A stretch of DNA of 64,000 nt from Incurvaria masculella. Its lineage: Eukaryota > Arthropoda > Insecta > Lepidoptera > Incurvariidae. The stretch spans positions 7,889,001 through 7,953,000 of the forward strand of contig OX335656.1 in assembly GCA_946894095.1 (NCBI GenBank), written 5' to 3'. The translations under genes were made by a program, and so were the position numbers. Under the pieces are notes generated by a model that saw nothing but the letters and a program-made list of their open reading frames with translations, was not told the origin of the DNA and searched no databases. Positions 25,201-37,200 of the stretch are shown here, piece after piece (position 1 is the first letter of the stretch; the number at the start of each line of letters is the position of its first letter).

Positions 25201-28200
25201 CAATTACCTCCGTGAGGTGTCGCCGCGGCCTTGAAAGCGGTGGCAAGGTCGCCCTTCGCCGCTAACGACGAAGGAAGGACGGCAGTGGCGATCGAAACTC
25301 ATTCGTATGGCGGCAGCATAGCCCCGAGTTAGTTGAATATATTTCTTCCCTAAGGAACCAGACATGGATGGCTAATACCATGATATTATCCCAACACACC
25401 GCATTCCCGAAAAAAATAGGTGCCATGACAGGATCTTCCCACGGCACGGCTACATTGAAATGGATGGAAAACACGAACAATGTTTCATTGCTGTTCCAAC
25501 CATAAGTATCATCCAATGCGATGGTATCGACCCGGGCGGGCTCGGTTCTGAACCATGGTGCAGCTCGCATCTATGTATTTATTTTTTATTTGGTACACAA
25601 AACATAACATTTACCATAAAATAACAATAATTAACATCTCATAAAAATATATACTAGGTTTACATTCCAATAAAATTGTGCACACCGCATGCATAATTGC
25701 GCAACTATTCAGTACTTACCTAATGTATGAAAACAAGTTAAGAAAAAAACAAAATTGAATAAAATAAATATAAACTTAAATTTAAATTTAAATGTAAAGT
25801 GCATTTCGTAACGAAATGCACTTATCTAACTCGGAAAAAGAAATAAAGTAGTGCAGGTACAGGGCTAGGATTTGAACCCATAACCTCTCGCATGAAAGAC
25901 AAGTCCTCTAGCCCCTAGACCACGAGCTGTTCAATTCTTGACTGTAGCGTCGGCCAAACAGTTCTAATACCAATTCGCTGAACTGATGTTCTCGTGTTCC
26001 AACGACACGTAAGAACACGTAAGAACTTCACAGGACGCTATTTAGTGCAACCAACATTCGATGTTGCGCGATTCGAATTTTGTAAGTGAACTAACCACGG
26101 TCAGTGCATTTCAATCGCTACTCCCATCCCTTCTTACTCGCTGTTCGCGGCGGCCGCCCCTCGCCGTCATTGCACAGCCTGAATGGAAGTATATAACGGT
26201 TCTACAGAATCGATAGGGCGTTTCCATTAACCATCCCTCGACATACGGGAGTTCAGTGAAGTACGAAAGACGGAGTGAGATGTGCTGGTAGACTGGTATC
26301 GGTGCGGGCGCGATGTCGCGGCGCGCGCGAGCCGGCGGGTAGGGGCGCGGGGGGACGGGTCGCGGCGGAGACGGAGCGGACATGTTCCGCATGCTCACCT
26401 CGCGGCGCTGGTCGCTGCGCCGGGAGAGCGACAGGTGAGCAGTCTATCATGCCACCACTCAGAACGGACACTGCACTATGTGAGTGATAGGTACTCGCAC
26501 TCGCAAGTGGGCTACCGGTAAAAAGCGGCCGCGGCGGAGACGGCAACCGGTATGTTCCGCATGCTCATCTCGCGGCGCTGGTCGCTGCGCCGGGAGAGCG
26601 ACAGGTGAGCAGTCTATCATGCCACCACTCAGAACGGACACTGCACTATGTTAGTGATAGGTACTCGCACTCGCAAGCGGGCTACCGGTAAAAAGCGGCC
26701 GCGGCGGAGACGGCAACCGGTATGTTCCGCATGCTCACCTCGCGGCGCTGATCGCTGCGCCGGGAGAGCGACAGGTGAGCAGTCTGTGATGTCACCACTC
26801 AGAACGGACACTAATAGCTATCATGCACGATGTGAGTGATAGGTTCTCGCCCTCGCAAGCGGGCTACCGGTAAAAAGCAGCCGCGGCGGAGACGGCAACC
26901 GATATGTTCCGCATGCTCACCTCGCGGCGCTGATCGCTGCGCCGGGAGAGCGACAGGTGAGCAGTCTGTGATGTCACCACTCAGAACGGACACTAGTAGC
27001 TATCATGCACGATGTGAGTGATAGGTTCTCGCCCTCGCAAGCGGGCTACCGGTAAAGAGCAGCCGCGGCGGAGACTGCAACCGATATGTTCCGCATGCTC
27101 ACCTCGCGGCGCTGATCGCTGCGCCGGGAGAGCGACAGGTGAGACGTCTGTGATGCCACCAAGCATAGAACGGACACGAACGGAGTGGTTATCATCCATT
27201 ATGCGACTGATAGGTACTCGCGGGCTACCGGTAAAGTGAATATCAACATTAACGTTGCATGAAAGAGTGCGGAAGGTTTTGTTTTGACATGTTGATAATC
27301 TCTTCTACACTTTCCAATTATTTGTCGTCACTTCTCGTGGAACGTTCGAAATGAATTTACGTATGCTTCGTTCGATAGTGCTTTTTACAAAAAGTGACGT
27401 GTACAATTACACGATGACGTAATTTTAACGTTGATATCTCTTTCCGTAACGGGGCCCGAAGCGCGAAGACCAACTTACAAAGGAGCGATGCAACACGAAT
27501 ACGAGTTTGACATTCAGCTGGGCACAGACTACGAGAGGCAGCAAGAGGTAAGCAATCCGCAGACGCAGTGTGAGCAGATTTACGGCGTATTCTGACGGCA
27601 CCCGTTCGCTCGAGAAAAGATAAGACAGCAAGCTGCAGGCAGTAAGACTTTCGCACACATCGGCACCAGATAGTTCCCGTGGCAACTCAGGCATTAAGTA
27701 GTATATGTTTTACCTGCGTGCATCGAGTTATTGCAGGCGTGTAGTTTACGTGTGGTAAGATCAGAATGATATCCGCAATGACAAGAGATCGGCGAGTCAC
27801 CGGCAGACGTGTGAGTATACATAGTAGAGGCAAGGGTGCTTGTGGAGGTGTCGCTTGGAAGTTGTAAACTTAGTTTAGTTTACAACTTAAAGTTGTAAAA
27901 TCCGTAAACTTATAGTTGTAAAAGTTTTCGGATGTTTGGCAGGCGGCATTTCAATTTAAATCTTTCCTTTTAGATTTTAGATCACTTGTTAATCGACTGA
28001 CTCTCGCCGGGATTCATATAGACGAGATTGGTTTTACATTTTTACGAGTTTAAATATTTGTTTTTATGAAACGTATAAGTTTCCGTTAAGTCGCCAGGGC
28101 AGTTGTGAACGCGTTCCGATTTGTGTTCTGCAAAAAAGTGACCAAATAATACATAGAAGATGCGGAGCGGACCATGCGGATAGCCACCCTAACCTAACCA

Positions 28201-31200
28201 GTCCATGTCGGAGCCGCAAGTTAGAGATCAAAATACTTTGAAGGAACTTACGGCTTTTCACGCGACAGGAGACTTTCTCCTATGTTTCAAACTGATAATT
28301 TAGCCCGTTGTCGAGGATGCAGCTGCTAGGTCCGTACGCAGCAGCAGACTGGGCGTAGCAGCTGCCTCCTGCACAAGGGGCTGAACTATCAGCTCGAAAC
28401 ATCGGGGAAAGCCTCGTCCCGTCGTCGTCGCGCCGCGTGAAAAGCCGTGAGTTTTTTCAAACATGTTTAAACACCGCAGTAATCTAAAAACTGTTATGTC
28501 TTTAAACAACATCAAAGTACACCAATCATCACCAAACTCAAATTCGCTCAAATTCTACCAATCAGCATCCATTTAATATAATTTTTACCATTGTAATTAT
28601 TGATGACTATTCGAGAACAACGATCTGTTAGCTCGTAAAGGTGTAAACATAAATCTTACAAGTTTACTGAGGAGGGTCAGTGCACTTACAAGTTTGGTAA
28701 ATTATATCGGGAAAGATATAAACTGGAATTCCGGGTGACAAATATCCAGAAACTTCCAAGTTTCCTAGGAAATTTGCAAGTTCACGAATTTTTCAAGAGT
28801 CTTACTACACATACAACGGGAACATAAGAAGGTATGTCCATTATGTTGTCTTCATGACGATCTGTTATTTACACATTGATTACAGTAACAATACTTAAAA
28901 TGCTGTCCAGCAGCGTGAGCACAAATGAACAATACATATATACCGACCGATAAATGTCTCTCTGTCTTTCTCGTTTCCACTCGCACGAAAGGCGAAACAA
29001 AAACACAGTTATCGATCGATACAGCCGTATCGTTGCGTTTGTGCTCCTGCTACATGAGTAATAGTAATCGCAGACACAATTAATTGACATGGGTAAGTCA
29101 ATTATAAGTTTATTTACTCTATGCTATTTATACCAAGCATCGAAACACGGACACAATGTAGTAGTCGAACACAATCGTTTATATTGTCTGTATAAGTTAT
29201 GTACAAATATATCCATATACAGTGGCAATTAAATAAAGTAAACTCGTGAAAATAAAGCGAGATAGTGTTTTGGCATTCGCCCAAAGTGGATAAAAGCCAA
29301 ACGCCTTGCCTTCATAAGGGTAGGCGAGGCGAGGCGTGGGGGCCCTGGAGTAGCGGGTATGGAGGGAGAAGGCTCATATGGAGGCATCACAGCCGGCGCG
29401 GATCCAGTGAGGGTGGGAATGAAAGCAATTCCCCGCCCACCCTCCAAGTCACAACTGAAAGATTTCATTAAAATAAAATATGGCTGGAAGACTGGATGGA
29501 AGTCCGAAGGCTTTAACAGTTTTCTGTCTTCCATCCAGTTCAATGTAGCCATGCAACGTGAGGAACGTCCTGTCTATGGTCCTGTCATGGCTTCTAGTTT
29601 CCATGTGTTGTGTGCGGCTGATATCCAAGTCCCAATAATGTTAGCGATCCAAATCCAGTTCCATAAAACAGTAATGGCCCGCCTTTTATGATGGAAATAT
29701 GTTTTTTGTTATTGCGAATGTAAAGTCCTCCTACAAACATGGAAATCCTCGCACAACCTTTTTGGTTCTTCATAATTAAGGTCTAATCACAAAGTTTAAA
29801 ATTCCTCGCTTACATTTTTTGGTCCCACGAAGGCAGAGCCTCCGGCATCGACTAATCTTATTCGATGGAATCGGCTTTTTGCGATTTAATCACAGGCAAT
29901 AAATATTTATGTGCTTGATTTAAACCAACTGTTTTTGTTTCCACCCCAAGTAATAAGATTGCTTGAATAATATGTGTTTGAATTTTTTTTGCGTGTTAAC
30001 TATTTTCCAACGTTGCATGCAGGCATGATACTATCAAATTGTTTTCATCTATTCGTAGTTTAACTAAAATCATATATGTAATCAAAATAGCGAAAACAAT
30101 GTTGTTTTTGAAAATTCCCAATATGTAATAGCTACTCTTATTTTGTTTATGCTTATCTTATTAATGGGTAGAAACAATCACACAACACCTAATGTTTCAA
30201 TCTCTTGGCCTCCAGACTACTTGGATACGTGGAATTAAAATGTTTGTCGATTATTCTGCTCAGATGTCAAAACTTTGCCACACACTAAAATACATTTTTT
30301 TTTCTTTCCAACAAAATTCTTTTATCAGAATGGGCCCCCAGTAGCTTTAACTTTCGGCTTTTACTACTGGTATTGGCGTGTACAATCGACGACACAAATC
30401 CATGATTACCCTACGGTCGGGTTTGTTTTGCACATGTGGTGTGCCCCTTTACCTCCGCGCGATGTGAGCGCTGCAAAGCAATCGCTCTGCGAAGGCTACT
30501 AGAATTTTTAATGCGACCGTTCATGACGTTTTGCGATTGCAGCGTGGGTCGCGGGGGTGTGGGCGCGTGCGGGGGAGGTGGCGGCGCGGAGGGCGCGGGC
30601 GAGGCGCCGGAGACGTGCGCGCCGCCGCCGCGAGCCGCCGCGCACGCCGCCGCCGCCGCCGCCGGCCTGCCGCTCACCGCCGACGGCGACATCGACTATG
30701 ACGGTACGCACCATATCCTACACCCTTCCCACAAATGGATGGCTAAAGAACATTGCCTAAAGAATTAGGTGACATGCCATGACTTTCCCTTTATGAGCAC
30801 GGCTACATTGAACTGGATGGAAAAAAACCAGACAATATTTCATTGCCGCTTCAACAATAGTTTCATCCAATGCGGTGGTACCAACCTGGGCGGGTTTAAT
30901 CCTACCACCTAGTAGGGGAAGGGGTCCTACAGTTTTACATGGGTATGGAGAACTACTGCTTCCTGCCGACGCACTTGATGTCGTCGTACCTGGCAGGTGG
31001 TCTCCTGTCCACGGCCGCTAGTTGTACGAAGCATTAAAGCGTGTAGCAAAAATAGGCATAAGGAGACAAGGCTCTCGCTCTTCACTCCGGTAGCAATGTG
31101 TACCCTCACTTGCTTCACTCCTTCAAGTATTCTGCTACATTTCGACTACGGCCAGCCTTGGCTATTCTCTCAGTTCAGAAAATTCTGAAATAAAAATGTT

Positions 31201-34200
31201 GGGCTTGGGACGAGAAGGGTTTCGTCGGCCTGTAGGAAAATTATTTTTAAGGTCCACACAATCGTACCTACTTCGTAGGTGGCGTAATAAACCTCAACAT
31301 TTTACTCTTCAATGACTATTCCAATGAAAGTGTATGCTTTGAACTTTAAACAAATAGTTGTTTGTGCTGGTGGTAGCGCTCTACGAGGAGCAGTCAGACG
31401 ATGAGACGTGCTCCATGGAGAGCCACGGCTCAGTGGTCACGCACCTGCTGTCGCAGGTCAAGATCGGCATGGACCTTACCAAGGTACGGCAACCTTTCAC
31501 CCGCGACCTCTGTAACTGTCTGCTTTTGCGCCATCCCCTTCATTCTACTTTCAGAAGAGATGGTGCATCTATTAAAAGTTATAAACTTGGAAATCTGTTA
31601 GAAAACTGCAACTAAATTTACAACAATATTGATCACAATTAGATGTATATCTACAGCAACTCTGTATTTCATCCTCGCGTACGCGCAGTTGCCTTTGGCC
31701 ATGACACATAACGCCGTGCACGATAGTTACGTTGTGCTGGCAGCAGCATTTAGTTATTTATGCATTACGTTTAGGTACTATGGCATAAATGTGGACAAAA
31801 ACCAAAATTAATAGCCTATAAGTGAAATTTCTTTGTGGATTCTCTTTCACAGAGTTGATCGAACGGGCCGGATCAATCAAATTGTGACATGACTTAGTGT
31901 AGTTTGACTACCAGAAGTTTAATAAATAAATGACATAAATGTGTGCCAGGTGGTGCTCCCCACGTTCATCCTGGAGCGGAGGTCCCTGCTGGAGATGTAC
32001 GCGGACTACTTCGCACACCCGGACCAGTTTGTTCGGTCAGTCTTACGCCACCCCAACATACCTCTATCACTATTCTCCTATATCGCCCCGGACGAACCGA
32101 GTCTCTGTTCTTCCAAGCGCAAACGATGAGATCCAAATCCGATATAGTTAAGTTTCCGCGCAGCCACTGGCGCTTGGAAGGGGAAGTACTAGGGTACATA
32201 CCTCAGTTAGATAAAGACGTACTTCAAGACTGATGATGGTCATTGCAAGAAATTACTTTGCAGATGTAATCAAATCTTCTCATAATCAAAATATTTTGTC
32301 AAGCTTATGTATAATTACTATGACACTCTAATATCAACTAAAAATATTTTTAAATAAAAAAAGGACCGCCTTCAAAAAAACCAGAACTAAAAAGCAAAAA
32401 ATAATTGGTTACTTTTAATTAATGTACGAAAAGCTATTTTAATTCTAACTAATTATGTACAATTTCTTAATTTTTAATCATCTTTTGAAGTCGGTGCCTT
32501 GGGTAGAGTTCGCTTCGCACGCTGCTGACCCACACCCGAAGTCTACGAGAGCGTAAACAACCTGAGTCAGCAATGATTGGTCCACAGACATCGTCATTCC
32601 ACAGAGCATTTTAAGCAACCGTTCGTCTAACTGGAGATGCCCTTAGCGTTGGTTTACGTGCAAGCTGATATCGATACAGCGCAGCGTACTGAAATTGGGT
32701 TTCAACGATTATTAGTACTTTCGGCTTTATAAAGGCGCGCACTGGTGAAGGAGTACGTTAATTCGCTGCTCTGTGTTGATTGGTACTTCCCTGCAACATC
32801 GTTGTCTGAACGAGACGATTTCTGCCGAAATTGGTGAGTTACGTACTAACCGCACACTCGTTTTGACACTTAGTTGAGAGCAGACACCTCAAAGTCGCTA
32901 CCTATTGTTTTCTGTTCTTTTTAATATTTTTATTTTTTTTGTTTTGTGTTATGTAGGTATTTAGGTAGAATAAAAAGTACAAGCTACACCTACCTAAATA
33001 TTTATCATATAAGTGGTCGTTGTTTTTATATTGGTTGGTTCGTAGGGTTTTCTTGTAAATATTTTGTTTTTACTGTGTTAGGTATTTAGTTTAAGTATAA
33101 GGCATATTTAAATTACAAAGTACTTGCCTAAATACCTTCTTACATACGTTTTTCCGACCTGTTTGTTTATTTAATTTTTGTTTTTGTGTTTTGTTCAAGT
33201 AGGTAAATGTAAGTAGCTACCTACTTATATTTCTTTCTTAGCCACAGGTGATATTAATCTAACTACTTGCAGCCCTTAAAGAACGTCTACCCAAGGCACC
33301 GACTTCAAAAGATGATTAAAAATTAAGGAATTGTACATAATTAGTTAGAATTAAAATAGCTTTTCGTACATTAATTAAAAGTAACCAATTATTTTTTGCT
33401 TATTAGTTCCGGTTTTTTTGAAGGGGGTCCTTTTTTTATTTAAAAATATTTTATTTTTTGCTTTTTAGTAGTGGCGTAACTTTTGACTCAAGGTGGGCGA
33501 GCCCTCCTGCTCAACTTCACATACAAAGTGGAAAGAAGATATACATACATATACAATACAATACTATACAATGAACGAGCATTAGCAGAAATGAAACCAT
33601 TGAGAAATCTCATTTCTGACGAAAGGTAGACCTATCTGGATTCATGAGTTCACGGTTGATACGTACGATAATTGATACGATGAGATCACGTGAGATAGAG
33701 TGCTGTGACAGACGGACGGACGGACGGACAGCGGAAGCTTAGTAATAAGGTTCCGTTGGTGTCCTTTGGGAACGGAACCCTAAAAAGACAAAACAACGAA
33801 TGACCGGAACCGCTGAGCTTCTGAATTTCTCATCCTTACATCGTTCCGGATAGTCTGTTTCTTGCGTAAGTTTAAGTTGTATGAAAATGTGTACATATCG
33901 GCCTCGTTTATCCCCCCTTAACAGTTGAATTTTGTAAAATCCGTTGTGACCGAGCCTTTTCGTCTTAACAAGAAGTCACTGAAAATTTTAAGTTTTGAGG
34001 ATAATTGGTTTCAGAGATCTCAACATGAGTGGTTTTCGCCTAAATGTGTTCATTTTGACCTGTTTTACCCCCCTAATAGTATAATTTCCAAAAATATTTT
34101 CTTCTTAAGCATTCCCATCTAAAACAAAACATACTCTGACATTTCTGGGTTCAGCGGCTCTAGAAATAGAAATGTGTACAATTTGCCCTCTTTTACCCCC

Positions 34201-37200
34201 CTTGAATACCCCCAACAGTTGAAGTAAAAAAAAACCTCTCATACTGAGCAATCTCACCCGAAAAGAAAGCTACTGTAACTAAAAAATCACATTTCTGGGT
34301 TCGCGGGGTTAAGAAATTCGATGTTGGTATAGTTAAGTACCAAACTACTGAACCGATTTTGATAAAAAAAAAGGGACCAACTAGAAAGTATACCCTTTCG
34401 AACAAAAAAAGAATTTTTCAAATCGGTCCAGGGGTCTTCGAGTAATCGGTGAACATACATAAAAAAAAATTAAAAAAAGATTCCGACGAATTGATAACCT
34501 CCTCCTTTTTTGAAGTCGGTTAAAAAGCAAATCGAATATAGCCCTTAAATATAACAAATAAAATTTTAGAGCAAAATTTTAAAAACTATTTCTTCATCAT
34601 GGGAGACAGATTCCATGAAGTGAGTAAATTCGGTTTCGGAGATTTTCCTTTATGTAACTTTATTTTAACGCAATTTTAGGTGCAACAAATGGTGCGTCTA
34701 ACAGCGCCGTAGCGGTGGGTTACCTCACAATATTTTCCTTCACTGTAAGCATTGATGTGTTATATAAAAGCACCTATCAAATTTGGAGAAAAATGAACTG
34801 GTGCCTGCAGACAGGTATCGAACTGATGCCTGGAGCATGTCCAGTTTTGGCCAGGTGAGAGTTTTTGCCTCTCTCCTCTTTCCAACTCCGCACCAAAAGC
34901 CAGACAGTACGCTACTTACTTGATCCTTGCTGTCGGCTACATTTTCCCACTTAACCTCTTCAGTGGCCGTCGCAAGCTCAGCCAAGCCAGTTCTGCCCAG
35001 ATGCATGGTAGTCTCGATGAGTGACCGCAGGCTCTTAGAGTTGAGTCACCTGCCCGGTGGAGCGTAGCACGAATCGGGTGACTGTTTCTTCGCCCTCTAG
35101 GCGTGCCCTGGGCATGAACCGTCGGTGACACCTAGAATATACCGGTGTTTACCGAGCAGTATCCAGGAACAAACGCAGACAGTACGCTAATAGGTGGTTG
35201 CTGGCAGGATTGCGGAAATGGGCACGGCGCGCGAGCGCATGCTGCAGGTGGTACGCTGGTACCTTTCGTCGTACCACGCCGGCCGCAAGTCCGCCGTCGC
35301 CAAGAAGCCCTACAACCCCATCCTCGGGGAGGTGTTCCGCTGCCACTGGGACCTCGACCCGCCCGCGCCGCCCGCACCACCACTACAACATGACAAGGCA
35401 AGGCTCCGGTCGACAAGATGTCGAAAATTCCTTATAATTAAATAAACTATATGTAAATATAAAGAGATATGCCATCTAGCGCACTTACTATGGGACCCGC
35501 TGTCTTCAATTTTCTAAAATTGTACATGCCACATGCAAACATAGTCGCAGATGGATTGGAGGGTTTTTGTGTGTGGGAACTGACTAGACGAACGCACTCT
35601 TAGAGACATTCCCGCGCGGTGGCGACATATCGACTGTGTCGCATACGACGGAGTCCCTTACAATGATTTGGTCCCATTGACCATACGGCGGACACGCGAT
35701 TTGGAGCGTATGCCATTTCTCCCCTCCTTTCTCTTCAGTGGTTATACCCATCAGCTGTATTGATAATTATCTACTGCTCATGCGTAATGCCGGCATACTC
35801 GGATGATTGCACACATAATTAAAAATGTATCGTGACCTGATGTGTATTTTTTATTTTCTACTACCAGTAAGGGGGCGTCCATAAATTACGTGAGATGAAG
35901 GGGGAGAGGGGGTCGAGTAAAATCTCATCTAATCTCACGTTGGGGAGAGGGGGGGTCTCAACAAATATCACGCAATTTTTTTCTCTGATTGAAACAAAAA
36001 AAAAAAATTATTGTTTTTTTCTTTTTACAATAACAATCCAACGCGTTTACGTAAGAAACCCACATTCTGAAAAATCTCACGTGAGATTGGGGGATGGGGG
36101 AGGGGGTTGAATAAAATCTCACGACATCTCACCAAGGGGGAGGGAGGGACATAAAATAAAAAAAAAACACCTCACGTAATTTATGGACGCTCCCTAACCT
36201 ACGGGGAAAATATGGGTAGAAGATGCTGTGATGCTCCTAAATCCATTTTACATGATTATAATTGTAATTTTATAAGCAGAAATAAATAGATAAAATAAGC
36301 AGATTTTTATCATCATTGATCGATCTGATTTATTATGGTTTTGTAGGAGGTGGGTGCGGGACCAGTGCCTTGGTGCTCCCCTGACCAGCTGTCCTTCGTA
36401 GCTGAACAGGTTTCACATCATCCTCCCAGTAAGTATTATTTTCACTTCACTACTTCTTTGCTAGCGGGTTAAAATTTTTTAAGCGTTACGAAAAGCTAAG
36501 ATGACTCAGTTAGGTGCGAGTCACTCAGCAGTTTCTCCCTCATGGATCCACTGGTGGTGCATGGGAAGGTGGTGCATAGGAAACGGAAGGAGGGGGTAGG
36601 TATATACGTAGCATGCTAAATGCTAGTTATAATTCTCGGCTGGGGAAAGGTAGAAGCAGCTGTGCTACGAATTTCTCGTAATGATTGTTCTCTTTTTTTA
36701 TTTGAGATTGTACTTACTGTTCTCAATAATTATATCTTGGTCAATAAAAAATCTGTAGCAGTTTGCCTCTCAAACAAGTCAATCATTGCCCAAGAATTGA
36801 AAAAGAAATGCAGCAAATATTGTCATTTTTCAGAACCTGTCCTTTCAACTCTGTTATTGTGGTAGCACCCACCCTGGCGGGCTTACCTACTAAAGTCGCC
36901 TTATTGTCTCATTAATCTTTTAATTAATCAATTCTGGAATTTATTCTCGTGCCCTGCCAGCTATCAAGGAGCCCGAAAGTCTTCGGTTAAACCACTGTGA
37001 CCTGGGAGCGCAGCCTCCACCTCAACGATTGCTCTCTCCAAAAGTGAATGCGATTTCAGTATCGGCATTCTACGCCGAGCAATGCGCCAAGCGGATTCAG
37101 TTCGAGGCGTGGGTGTGGACCAAGAGCAAGTTCCTGGGGCTGTCCATCGGCGTGCACAACATCGGCCGCGGCGTCGTCACGCTGCTCGACCTGCACGAGC

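Noticed and set aside
26111..27239. Many short frames on both strands over the alternative-exon array
   Set aside because: All but the 53-nt + strand leader are by-products of the GC-rich repeated unit; they lack splice or phase support.
27485..27545. A short ATG frame with a GTAAGC donor, a possible extra first exon
   Set aside because: Its phase (0) does not match the next ORP9 exon at 30543 (needs phase 2); joining them gives an early stop.
35871..36194. TA target duplication (mariner-type) for this MITE
   Set aside because: The direct flanks are TAA on both sides, which fits a 3-bp duplication better than TA.
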